DNA of 64,000 nt from Marinicrinis sediminis (lineage in GTDB: Bacteria; Bacillota; Bacilli; Paenibacillales; KCTC-33676), in contig NZ_JBHUMM010000012.1 of the NCBI RefSeq assembly GCF_042685085.1, forward strand, positions 1 to 64,000, given 5' to 3'. This document shows positions 1 to 7,699 of this stretch, piece after piece. A model generated the notes under the pieces. That model did not search any database. It was not told the DNA's origin and saw only the letters and a list, made by a program, of their open reading frames with translations. A program made the position numbers and the translations under genes. Within the stretch, counting starts at the first letter, position 1, and each line of letters begins with the position of its first letter.

Positions 1-61
1 CTTGCATGTATTAGGCACGCCGCCAGCGTTCGTCCTGAGCCAGGATCAAACTCTCCAATAA
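1..61 (-). rRNA. rrs: 16S ribosomal RNA, 5' end only
   Basis: The minus strand carries the universal 16S start, including GAGTTTGATCCTGGCTCAG, followed by the first variable bases up to the window edge. Alignment to the E. coli numbering puts base 1 near position 61. Only about 60 nt are inside the window. The gene is read away from lysS, so an rRNA operon lies to the left, as expected for an origin-proximal region. Confidence 0.97.
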
Positions 62-186
62 AGGTAAAAAGTTTGGCTTGCTCATTTTGTTGCTGGTTGG
101 AATTTTCATTCCGGGGGTTCCCGTCCGATCCATCATGGAAAGGACAATGAAACCTTATTTTGAAATTTGGACAATTTCGCTCGCTG

Positions 187-204
187 TTCAGTTTTCAAAG
201 GACA
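187..204 (-). promoter_or_regulatory. boxA-like antitermination sequence in rrn leader
   Basis: On the minus strand the leader reads TGTCCTTTGAAAACTGAAC, close to the boxA-type element seen in Bacillus rRNA leaders. It sits about 130 nt upstream of the 16S start. The role is inferred from similarity and position. Confidence 0.5.
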
Positions 205-261
205 AGATGTTTCGTCTGTGTGATGCGTTTCTCAGTAGCTGCGTGGTTAGCAGCGAGAAGT

Positions 262-290
262 ATCATAACACATTCGTTTTTGTTTGGCAA
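262..290 (-). promoter_or_regulatory. rRNA operon promoter, proximal
   Basis: TTGCCA (285-290) and TATGAT (262-267) on the minus strand are separated by 17 nt, with an A-rich run just upstream that could act as an UP element. It is about 200 nt before the 16S start, the usual place for an rrn P2 promoter. Confidence 0.7.
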
Positions 291-371
291 GTCTTTTTTC
301 ACTCGGTGATGACTCTGTATGGAGTGAAGAAGAACTTATCCATGTCGCTGTCGTTTTCAGCGACGTTTTTT

Positions 372-401
372 AATATATCACAATCGCTTGCGCTTTTGCA
401 A
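372..401 (-). promoter_or_regulatory. rRNA operon promoter, distal candidate
   Basis: TTGCAA (396-401) and TATATT (372-377) are spaced by 18 nt on the minus strand. A small hairpin (arms 344-350 and 358-364) lies just downstream. A third weaker match, TTGCAA (622-627) with TACATT (599-604) and 17 nt spacing, lies further upstream. Nothing else is recognised in 405-700. Confidence 0.5.
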
Positions 402-703
402 GTGCTTTTTTCATCCGGTCTCTCGCACATGGCGCTGAGTCCAGAAGCGATATGACGCTTGCTGAGGCAGGATTACATCCTACCACGTTCGCTCCGTTCA
501 GACAAGTTCATCTTTTTCCAGTTTCCAATTCACTCTATACGGAGATGAACTCGATTGTGGGGTGTTCGATAGACAAGCCGTTTGAAGCGGCGAGTAATAA
601 TGTATCAAATCTCTGGTGAATTTGCAAGCACATTTTTTTCCTTACGATCACCATATCTCTTCCCTTTGAAATCCAGGATGAACCTGAGCATTCAATCCAT
701 CAC

Positions 704-736
704 AAAAGACCTTTCGTGCGCGACGAAAGGTCTTTT
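704..736 (-). terminator. Terminator hairpin downstream of lysS
   Basis: A perfect 14-bp inverted repeat (704-717 and 723-736) with a 5-nt loop lies about 70 nt after the lysS stop. The arms begin and end with A and T runs, so it could stop transcription in both directions. It separates lysS from the rRNA operon promoters. Confidence 0.8.
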
Positions 737-806
737 TGCAGACATCCATATGATGATTTTAACCCCGAGAATCGTATCAGCATGCATATCGGGGTTCATC
801 TTGCCG

Positions 807-2309
807 TTACTGCTGTTCCCCGGAACGCTCTCTCATGAGTGGGAATAACAGCACATCTCGAATGGAAGGCGCATTGGTCAAAAGCATGACCAGACGATCA
901 ATCCCGATACCGAGTCCTCCGGTAGGCGGCATGCCGTATTCCAGGGCACGAATGAAATCTTCATCCATCATATGAGCTTCATCATTTCCCTGTTCTCTTT
1001 CCTTCAACTGGGCTTCAAAGCGCTCACGCTGGTCAATCGGATCATTGAGCTCTGTGAAGGCATTGGCATGCTCACGAGCTACAATAAACAGTTCAAAGCG
1101 ATCCGTAAAACGAGGGTCTTCTTCATTTTTCTTGGCCAGAGGTGAGATCGCCAGTGGATGCCCATATACGAAGGTTGGCTGGATCAAGGATTCTTCAACC
1201 TTCTGCTCGAAGAACTCGTTGACGATATGCCCGAATGTCATCATAGGTTCTACCTTGACACCATGCTCCTTCGCCAGGCGATGCGCTTCTTCATCGGACA
1301 TTTCCTGTTTGAAATCAATACCCGTTACTTCTTTGATCGCGTCCACCATACTGACCCGTTTCCACGGGGTTCCGAGATCCACCTGCTGACCCTGGTATTC
1401 CACCATGGTCGTTCCAAGAACCTCTTGTGCGATATGACGAACAAGGTCTTCGGTCAATTGCATGATATCCTCATAATCGGCATAGGCCTCATATAGCTCG
1501 ATCATGGTAAACTCAGGATTATGACGGGTGGAAATGCCTTCGTTTCGATACACACGTCCGATCTCGTATACTTTCTCCAGTCCACCAACGATCAGCCGTT
1601 TTAGATGAAGTTCAATGGCAATTCGCATATACAACTGCATGTCCAAGGCATTGTGATGCGTAACAAATGGTTTGGCAGAAGCACCGCCTGCAATGGCATG
1701 CATCGTAGGTGTCTCTACTTCCAGATAGCCGCGTTGATCCAGATATCTGCGCATGGACTGAATAATTTTTGAACGGAGAATGAAGGTATGTTGTACCTCC
1801 TGATTCATGATGAGATCCAGATAGCGCTGACGGTAACGCAGTTCTACATCCTTCAAACCATGATACTTTTCCGGAAGCGGGTACAACGATTTCGTAAGCA
1901 CTTCCAATTCTGTCACTTTAATGGAAGTTTCTCCGGTTTTCGTTTTAAATACGTTTCCTTTTACCCCTACCATATCGCCGATATCAAGCAAATCATAAGC
2001 GTCAAATTTGATATCACCGACCGTATCTTTGCGGACATAAATCTGAATTCTTCCGCTAATATCCTGAATATGGGCAAACCCTGCTTTCCCCATGGAACGC
2101 TTTTGCATAATTCGACCGGCCAGAATGACTTCCTCTTTCAATTCCTCTAGCTCTTCTTTGCTCTTTGCATCGAATTGCTCCATGACTTCGCCTGCGGTAT
2201 GCGCCCGTTCGAAACGCTTACCAAAAGGGTCCACGCCCATCCCTCTTAATTGATCCAGCTTATTGCGCCGAATCACCAGCATTTCATTCAGTTCCAACTC
2301 TTGACTCAT
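807..2309 (-). CDS. lysS: Lysyl-tRNA synthetase, class II
   Basis: Charges tRNA-Lys with lysine in the cytoplasm. The 500-residue protein has an N-terminal OB-fold anticodon-binding domain (about 55-150) and a class II catalytic domain. Motif 2 is seen as YRNEGISTRHNPEFT and motif 3 as GLGIGIDRLVML near the C terminus. Length matches the bacterial family (about 495-505). AAAGGAGTGG stands 7-8 nt before the ATG. It lies just upstream of the rRNA operon, as in B. subtilis. No T-box leader is visible in the 245-nt gap before it. Confidence 0.98.
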   Translation of the reverse strand: MSQELELNEMLVIRRNKLDQLRGMGVDPFGKRFERAHTAGEVMEQFDAKSKEELEELKEEVILAGRIMQKRSMGKAGFAHIQDISGRIQIYVRKDTVGDIKFDAYDLLDIGDMVGVKGNVFKTKTGETSIKVTELEVLTKSLYPLPEKYHGLKDVELRYRQRYLDLIMNQEVQHTFILRSKIIQSMRRYLDQRGYLEVETPTMHAIAGGASAKPFVTHHNALDMQLYMRIAIELHLKRLIVGGLEKVYEIGRVYRNEGISTRHNPEFTMIELYEAYADYEDIMQLTEDLVRHIAQEVLGTTMVEYQGQQVDLGTPWKRVSMVDAIKEVTGIDFKQEMSDEEAHRLAKEHGVKVEPMMTFGHIVNEFFEQKVEESLIQPTFVYGHPLAISPLAKKNEEDPRFTDRFELFIVAREHANAFTELNDPIDQRERFEAQLKEREQGNDEAHMMDEDFIRALEYGMPPTGGLGIGIDRLVMLLTNAPSIRDVLLFPLMRERSGEQQ

Positions 2310-2357
2310 GCTCTTCCACTCCTTTTACACGTACCTCTCGTACATCGTCTATTAAGT

Positions 2358-2386
2358 ATCATATATAAATCAGCCCCGGAAGTCCA
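2358..2386 (-). promoter_or_regulatory. Probable lysS promoter
   Basis: TGGACT (2381-2386) and TATGAT (2358-2363) are spaced by 17 nt, about 50 nt before the lysS start. The -35 box is only a partial match. The rest of the 2310-2553 gap holds no convincing gene. Confidence 0.45.
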
Positions 2387-2553
2387 TGGCGGACATACCC
2401 GCCTGCCTTTCCTGCAACTGTTCAAACCGATAAACAAGTTAAAAGGAATCCCCCATGCCACATTCGGCACAGAAAATTCCTTTCTCATGAAACGGCAGTT
2501 AAACAGCCATATGAAAAACGCCTCAAGTGATGAAGCTTTTCTTCATAGGATGA

Positions 2554-3030
2554 TTATTTTTTGATGTCCAAAATCTTGTATTGGATTACACCAGCAGGTA
2601 CGTTCACATCAACGGTAGCGCCTTTTGATTTCCCCAAGATGGATTTCCCGACCGGGCTTTCATTGGAAATTTTGTTCTGGGAAGGATCGGATTCCGCTGT
2701 CCCGACAATCGTATATTCTACTTCATCTCCAAATTCAATATCCTGGAGGATCACCTTGGAGCCAATGCTGACTGTGTTGGTATCCACATCTTCATTGTTA
2801 ATGATGCGAGCATTGCGCAGCATTTTTTCCAGTGTAATGATGCGTCCTTCGATAAAGGCTTGCTCATTCTTGGCATCCTCATATTCGGAGTTCTCACTGA
2901 TGTCCCCGTAACCAATTGCTATTTTAATCCGTTCCGCGACTTCACGACGCTTTACGGATTTCAAATTTTCAAGTTCTTCTTCAAGCTTTTTGAGCCCATC
3001 CTGGGTTAAGATCACTTCTTTTTCAGTCAT
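2554..3030 (-). CDS. greA: Transcription elongation factor GreA
   Basis: Rescues backtracked RNA polymerase by stimulating transcript cleavage. The chosen ATG at 3030 gives 158 residues beginning MTEKEVILT, the normal GreA length. The frame is open further upstream but adds 13 residues with no family match. The N-terminal coiled coil carries the acidic tip (IGYGDISENSEYEDAK, residues about 40-55), and the C-terminal FKBP-like domain contains SPVGKSILGKSKG. It has its own consensus promoter and sits between dusB and lysS, which are adjacent in B. subtilis. Confidence 0.96.
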   Translation of the reverse strand: MTEKEVILTQDGLKKLEEELENLKSVKRREVAERIKIAIGYGDISENSEYEDAKNEQAFIEGRIITLEKMLRNARIINNEDVDTNTVSIGSKVILQDIEFGDEVEYTIVGTAESDPSQNKISNESPVGKSILGKSKGATVDVNVPAGVIQYKILDIKK

Positions 3031-3176
3031 CCCTACAAAACTCCCGTCGTGAATAAATTTTCTTCCCACGCTTCCAACGATAATAAGATGATGTGCACAG
3101 GTATTACCTATTCATATTCATGTCATCAGGCTTCATGACACATGCTGCTTCAAGCCTGCCTCATTTCTATTCGTTG

Positions 3177-3205
3177 ATTATATTTCATGCTTTCCTAAAT
3201 GTCAA
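3177..3205 (-). promoter_or_regulatory. Consensus sigma-A promoter for greA
   Basis: TTGACA (3200-3205) and TATAAT (3177-3182) with exactly 17 nt spacing, a full match to the vegetative consensus. The predicted start near 3170 gives a leader of about 140 nt before greA. Confidence 0.85.
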
Positions 3206-3258
3206 TGATAGGTAAAACAGGCGGGAAGGTTAGAAAAACGCTCGTATTGGCCTCTTCC

Positions 3259-4266
3259 TCACACGGTTTGACCTGACTTTTCCTGCTGCTCTTTCTCTTC
3301 GTACTCGTTCACATACTGCTCAAAAATTCGAACCATATCGTCGCGCCTGGTCAGCTCCATAATCTGATCCTTGATGCGAGCTGCACCACGCAGGCCTTTC
3401 AGATACCAGGCCATGTGCTTTCTCATTTCCCGCACGGCTACAGCCTCGTTGCGAAGCGCAATTAACCGGTCCATATGAAGAACGGCAATTCTCAGTTTCT
3501 CCCTTGCCGTCGGTTCTGGAAGAAGCTCGCCGGTGGAGAGGTATTCGATTGTCCGATAGAGCATCCACGGGTTTCCGAGTGCAGCCCGTCCGATCATCAC
3601 GCCGTCACAGCCGGTTTCGTCCAGCATTCGCTTCGCATCCTCCGGAGAGAATACGTCGCCATTTCCGATTACCGGAATATCCACGCTTTGCTTGACTTCC
3701 TTGATAATATCCCAGTTCGCGGTCCCGGTGTACATTTGCTGTCTGGTTCTTCCGTGCAGGGAAACAGCCTGACCGCCTGCTCGTTCAACCGCGCGGGCAT
3801 TGTCCACCGCGTAAATATGATCTTCATCCCAGCCCATACGCATTTTGACCGTAACCGGCTTATCTACCGCCTCTACAACAGCCGAGACCATCTCTTCAAT
3901 CTTGGCTGGATCGAGCAGCCACCTGGCTCCCGCATCGCATTTGGTGATTTTCGGAACGGGACATCCCATATTAATATCAATGATATCCGCATTGGTTTGC
4001 TTATCCACGACCTTCGCCGCTTCGACCAGCGATGCCTTGTCACCACCAAAGATTTGCAGGCTGAGCGGCTTCTCGCGCTCATCTACATAAAGCATCTGCA
4101 TCGTGCGTTCATTGCCATGCAGAATAGCTTTGTCACTCACCATCTCCGCACAAACCAGTCCGGTGCCAAACTCTTTGGCAATCAAGCGAAATGCGGGATT
4201 GCAAACGCCGGCCATTGGAGCCAGCACCACGTTGTTTTTCATTTCAATGTCTGCAATTTTCAGCAA
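3259..4266 (-). CDS. dusB: tRNA-dihydrouridine synthase B
   Basis: An FMN enzyme that reduces specific uridines in tRNA to dihydrouridine using NADPH. The 335-residue TIM-barrel protein starts MLKIADIEMKNNVVLAPMAG and has the flavin-binding MAGV segment. The catalytic cysteine lies in MGCPVPKITKCDAG (about residues 100-113), and GRAALGNPWM is the phosphate-binding end of the barrel. It corresponds to B. subtilis yacF. It is the last gene of the folate operon, about 30 nt after yazB. Confidence 0.96.
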   Translation of the reverse strand: MLKIADIEMKNNVVLAPMAGVCNPAFRLIAKEFGTGLVCAEMVSDKAILHGNERTMQMLYVDEREKPLSLQIFGGDKASLVEAAKVVDKQTNADIIDINMGCPVPKITKCDAGARWLLDPAKIEEMVSAVVEAVDKPVTVKMRMGWDEDHIYAVDNARAVERAGGQAVSLHGRTRQQMYTGTANWDIIKEVKQSVDIPVIGNGDVFSPEDAKRMLDETGCDGVMIGRAALGNPWMLYRTIEYLSTGELLPEPTAREKLRIAVLHMDRLIALRNEAVAVREMRKHMAWYLKGLRGAARIKDQIMELTRRDDMVRIFEQYVNEYEEKEQQEKSGQTV

Positions 4267-4296
4267 TGTTTTTCCCTTCTTTCTTGCGCGCTCTGA

Positions 4297-4497
4297 TTAT
4301 CCGAGCAGCTCTTTTTTATCAATATTCAGCCTCTCGCATAATTGGTGGATCAGTTCGGGGTCTGCCTTCCGATTGCCTCGTTCCACCGCACCGAGCACAC
4401 TGATGGAGATCCCGAGCTCTGAAGCCAGTTCCGTCTGTGTGAGGCCTTTTAGTTTGCGAAATGCACGGATTCGTTTTGCCAATTGATTGTTTTCCAT
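4297..4497 (-). CDS. yazB: Small XRE-family DNA-binding protein
   Basis: A 66-residue protein consisting almost entirely of a helix-turn-helix domain of the Cro/CI type (RIRAFRKLKGLTQTELASELG, then SVLGAVERGNRK). The target is unknown. It matches the position of B. subtilis yazB between folK and dusB. GAAGGAAT precedes the ATG. Its 5' end overlaps the 3' end of folK by 49 nt in another frame, so the two are likely translationally coupled. Confidence 0.9.
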   Translation of the reverse strand: MENNQLAKRIRAFRKLKGLTQTELASELGISISVLGAVERGNRKADPELIHQLCERLNIDKKELLG

Positions 4498-5000
4498 CTT
4501 GTTATTCCTTCCGTCTGTTCCAGGTTGTCCATCATCTTGCGCGCATGCGCCAACTCTTCCGGGCGGCAGGTCTGCTTCAGTACATCCACCAGGGGAACCA
4601 AAACAAATCCCCGTTCATGCATGCGAGGATGAGGCAATATTAAATCATGGCTATCGTAGGCACGTTGCAAGTGCTCATAGGCCAATAAATCTAGATCAAG
4701 GGTTCTGGGTCCCCAACGCATCGTTCGAACCCGCCCCTGCTGCTTTTCCACATCGAGCAAGACCGCGAGCAGTGCTTCGGGATGCAACAAGGTACGAATC
4801 TGCACAACCATATTTAGAAAGGAGTCTTGTTCCGTATACCCTACCGGGTCGGTCTCATAGAGAGCCGAGCAGCCTTCCACTTCGATTGCGTCATGCTGAT
4901 GCAGGCCAGTCACCGCCTGAATCAGGGCATGTTCCCGGTCGCCCATATTAGAGCCGAGACCGATCCATGCCGAACAGGCAACTGAATTTTCGGTATTCAT
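4449..5000 (-). CDS. folK: 2-amino-4-hydroxy-6-hydroxymethyldihydropteridine pyrophosphokinase
   Basis: HPPK transfers pyrophosphate from ATP to 6-hydroxymethyl-dihydropterin, the step before dihydropteroate synthase. The 183-residue protein shows WIGLGSNMGDRE near the N terminus and the signature RWGPRTLDLDLL with LPHPRMHERGFVLVPL following. Its ATG directly abuts the folB stop. A roughly 20-residue tail overlaps yazB. Confidence 0.97.
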   Translation of the reverse strand: MNTENSVACSAWIGLGSNMGDREHALIQAVTGLHQHDAIEVEGCSALYETDPVGYTEQDSFLNMVVQIRTLLHPEALLAVLLDVEKQQGRVRTMRWGPRTLDLDLLAYEHLQRAYDSHDLILPHPRMHERGFVLVPLVDVLKQTCRPEELAHARKMMDNLEQTEGITRWKTINWQNESVHFAN

Positions 5001-5366
5001 CTATTGCTCCCGCTTTCTATAAATTTCAACCGAAACGCCATCAAAATGAATGTCAAAAGGCGGGTTTGGCTTGATGACCCGCACCGTAAGTGCCTGCACC
5101 TGATCGTACTCAGCAAGTACCGCACGGGCAATATGTTCCGCTACCGCCTCAATCAATTGATAAGGTTTGCCCTCCACTATACCACGAATGGTATCCACAA
5201 TGGTAGCATAATTAACGGTATCCTCCAGCCGGTCACTCTGGCCACTGGCCTGGAGATCCATATACAGCTCTGCATCAACCCGATAGCGCTGACCCAACTT
5301 GTTCTCTTCTGGAAACACACCATGGTACCCGTAAAATTGCATACCTGACAGACTGATTTTATCCAT
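5001..5366 (-). CDS. folB: Dihydroneopterin aldolase
   Basis: Cleaves 7,8-dihydroneopterin to 6-hydroxymethyl-dihydropterin and glycolaldehyde. 121 residues, the usual size. Family features seen are the N-terminal GMQFYGYHGVFPEE and the later TVRVIKPNPP segment with the conserved lysine. It overlaps folP by 8 nt upstream and abuts folK downstream, so the three enzymes are made from one coupled message. Confidence 0.97.
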   Translation of the reverse strand: MDKISLSGMQFYGYHGVFPEENKLGQRYRVDAELYMDLQASGQSDRLEDTVNYATIVDTIRGIVEGKPYQLIEAVAEHIARAVLAEYDQVQALTVRVIKPNPPFDIHFDGVSVEIYRKREQ

Positions 5367-6213
5367 GATTCACTCCATCCTTTCTACGCAGTATGGCATC
5401 GGTCATATCAGCCGTTCTCCGCATCTGCTTGACATCATGCACCCGAATGATGGAGCATCCCTGTTCGATCCCCATTACCGTGGTCACCGCTGTTCCCTCC
5501 ACGACATCATCGACGGGCCGTTGAAGAATGTGACGAATCATGCGTTTGCGAGACGTGCCCAGCAATACCGGATAACCGAGCTCACAAATCACGTGAAGAT
5601 GATTCATCAGATACAAATTCTGCTCCATGTCTTTGGCAAAGCCAAATCCCGGGTCCAAGATGATCTGCTCTCGCTGCACACCGGCCTGGAGGGCCATATC
5701 CATACTTTCTTCCAAATCACGAATCACGTCGGTTAGAAAGTGTTCGTAATTCGCTTCCTCCCGGTTATGCATCAGAATGATAGGGGCGCCCGAATCTGCA
5801 GCTACCTGGGCCATATCGCGGTCTTTCTTGCATCCCCATACATCGTTGATAATATGAGCCCCTGCCTCCAAAGCCCGTCTGGCTGTCTCGGCCTTGTACG
5901 TATCGATGGAAATCGGTATATCGATCTCACCCGCTACCGCTTCAATTACTGGTATCACACGCGCCATTTCTTCCTCTGCTGTTACCGGCTGTGCACCTGG
6001 TCTGGTCGATTCCCCGCCTATGTCCAGCATATCTGCTCCTTCGGCTACGAGCCGACGGGCCTGATCGAGCGCTTTCTCTATATCCATGAACGTCCCCCCA
6101 TCTGAAAAGGAGTCCGGTGTAATATTCAAAATACCCATGATGAGTGTCCGTTCACCCAGCTTCAATTCCCTTCCTCTCATTTGCAGCCATCGTTCATTCA
6201 AAATTTCGTTCAT
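5359..6213 (-). CDS. folP: Dihydropteroate synthase
   Basis: Condenses p-aminobenzoate with the pterin pyrophosphate; this is the sulfonamide target (B. subtilis sul). The 284-residue TIM barrel shows the signatures MGILNITPDSFSDGG (residues about 26-40), DIGGESTRPG, DPGFGFAKD and GTSRK. It overlaps pabC upstream by 4 nt (ATGA) and folB downstream by 8 nt. Confidence 0.98.
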   Translation of the reverse strand: MNEILNERWLQMRGRELKLGERTLIMGILNITPDSFSDGGTFMDIEKALDQARRLVAEGADMLDIGGESTRPGAQPVTAEEEMARVIPVIEAVAGEIDIPISIDTYKAETARRALEAGAHIINDVWGCKKDRDMAQVAADSGAPIILMHNREEANYEHFLTDVIRDLEESMDMALQAGVQREQIILDPGFGFAKDMEQNLYLMNHLHVICELGYPVLLGTSRKRMIRHILQRPVDDVVEGTAVTTVMGIEQGCSIIRVHDVKQMRRTADMTDAILRRKDGVNHG

Positions 6214-7103
6214 CCTTCCCGATTGTGAACCTGTCTTCTATATAAACGGAGCCATTGTTCCGTATGATATCCAATTTCACCCCTGCTTACAATCTGATGT
6301 TGTCCATGCTGGTCCCACAGCGCCGTAATGGGAATCAGTTCTTGAATAGAGTTGGTCATAAAAATTTCGTCTGCCTCTGTCAGGTCAGACCAATCATATA
6401 ACCCTTCTTTGACGGAGACGTCAATTTCCTTCAGCAGTTGTATGACATAGGAGCGGGTCACACCAGGTAAAATGCCTGTGTGCAGGGACGGTGTGTACAC
6501 CTGACCATCTCGCACGAAAAACAGATTGCTGACCATCCCTTCAGCAAGGTGACCATCCGCAGTCAAAAACAATCCCTCTACTCCATGTGGATGTTTCGCC
6601 CAGGTGTACTGGTTCAGCTCTTTCTTGGCAAGCAAACTGCTCATATAGTGAAAGCTTTTGTGACGAACAGCCGTCTCCGGTAGACGGCGGGGCTGCTTAA
6701 GCTGTACCAGTCCCTTGCCTGCTCGATAGACCGGGCTGTCTGTACCGCTCGGCAACGGTTTGCCGTACAAGATAGTAGTGGGCGATACATAAGCTGTTGT
6801 TGGCAAGCCCACCTCTGCTGAACCGGCACTGACGGACAGACGAATATACACATCATCCAGCTGGTTTTCTTCCAGCAAGCTTGCAATATCCTTGCGAATG
6901 TCCGTATCGGAAATCGACCATTCAATATCCAGTTCAGCCAGCCCTGAGCGCAGTCGCGCCAGATGCAAATCCAGCAACCATGGGTACCCGGCATAGGTGC
7001 GGAACGTTTCAAAACAACCCATTCCATAAAGAAAACCGTGATCGTATACCGACACCACGGCTTCCTCCTCTGCAACTGCCTTTCCATTCACCATGACCCT
7101 CAT
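6210..7103 (-). CDS. pabC: Aminodeoxychorismate lyase
   Basis: A class IV PLP enzyme that releases pyruvate from aminodeoxychorismate to give p-aminobenzoate. 297 residues. The N terminus reads MRVMVNGKAVAEEEAVVSVYDHGFLYG, the PLP lysine is expected in AVRHKSFHY (about residue 148), and LTADGHLAEGMVSNLF is the usual cofactor-binding region. It overlaps pabA and folP by 4 nt each. Confidence 0.95.
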   Translation of the reverse strand: MRVMVNGKAVAEEEAVVSVYDHGFLYGMGCFETFRTYAGYPWLLDLHLARLRSGLAELDIEWSISDTDIRKDIASLLEENQLDDVYIRLSVSAGSAEVGLPTTAYVSPTTILYGKPLPSGTDSPVYRAGKGLVQLKQPRRLPETAVRHKSFHYMSSLLAKKELNQYTWAKHPHGVEGLFLTADGHLAEGMVSNLFFVRDGQVYTPSLHTGILPGVTRSYVIQLLKEIDVSVKEGLYDWSDLTEADEIFMTNSIQELIPITALWDQHGQHQIVSRGEIGYHTEQWLRLYRRQVHNREG

Positions 7104-7687
7104 GATGACGCATGCTCAGCCCTCGATGTGCTGAGAAAATTACGCAGCATCTGATGGCCGTAATCCGTAATAATCGATTCCGGGTGAAACTGAACCCCTT
7201 CAATCGGGTACGTTTTGTGACGCAGCCCCATAATCTCGCCTTCGGCTGTCTCTGCAGTAATCTCCAGGCAATCCGGCAAGGTCTCCCGCTTCACGATCAG
7301 AGAATGATAGCGCGTAGCAGTAAAAGGGGATGGCATGCCCTGGAATACACCTTGCTGCTGATGATGAATGGGAGAGGTTTTCCCATGCATGAGCCGTTCC
7401 GCCCTTACGACCTCACCTCCGAACACCTGACCAATCGACTGATGTCCGAGACAAACGCCGAATATAGGAATCTTCCCCTTAAAGGTCTCAATAACTTCCA
7501 GACTGATCCCCGCCTCATTCGGTGTACAAGGTCCGGGGGAGAGCAGCAGGTGGTCCGGGTTTTTCTCCGCTATTTCTTCTACCGTAATTTCATCATTCCG
7601 GTAAACGATCACCTCTTCGCCCAGCTCCCCCAAATATTGAACGAGATTGTATGTGAATGAATCGTAATTATCAATGACCAGGATCAT
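7100..7687 (-). CDS. pabA: Aminodeoxychorismate/anthranilate synthase glutaminase subunit
   Basis: A class I glutamine amidotransferase that feeds ammonia to PabB. 195 residues. The nucleophile cysteine is in GVCLGHQSIGQ (about residue 79), and the His/Glu pair is in GVQFHPESI. In B. subtilis this subunit also serves TrpE; no trp gene is in the window, so the dual role is possible but unproven here. It lies 12 nt after pabB. Confidence 0.97.
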   Translation of the reverse strand: MILVIDNYDSFTYNLVQYLGELGEEVIVYRNDEITVEEIAEKNPDHLLLSPGPCTPNEAGISLEVIETFKGKIPIFGVCLGHQSIGQVFGGEVVRAERLMHGKTSPIHHQQQGVFQGMPSPFTATRYHSLIVKRETLPDCLEITAETAEGEIMGLRHKTYPIEGVQFHPESIITDYGHQMLRNFLSTSRAEHASS

Positions 7688-7699
7688 CGTGCACCCCTC

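Noticed and set aside
78..455. 125-codon plus-strand frame in the rRNA leader
   Set aside because: Overlaps rRNA promoters and leader; no ribosome site.
760..797. Second terminator right after lysS (AACCCCGA/TCGGGGTT)
   Set aside because: Eight-bp arms with a loop over 20 nt and no T-run; the hairpin at 704-736 is far better.
2306..2488. 60-codon minus-strand frame between greA and lysS
   Set aside because: Covers the lysS promoter and ribosome site, ends overlapping lysS, and has no protein-like pattern.
3475..4296. 273-codon plus-strand frame opposite dusB
   Set aside because: Antisense of a well-supported gene; composition (His/Arg/Phe-rich) and lack of a ribosome site mark it as a shadow.
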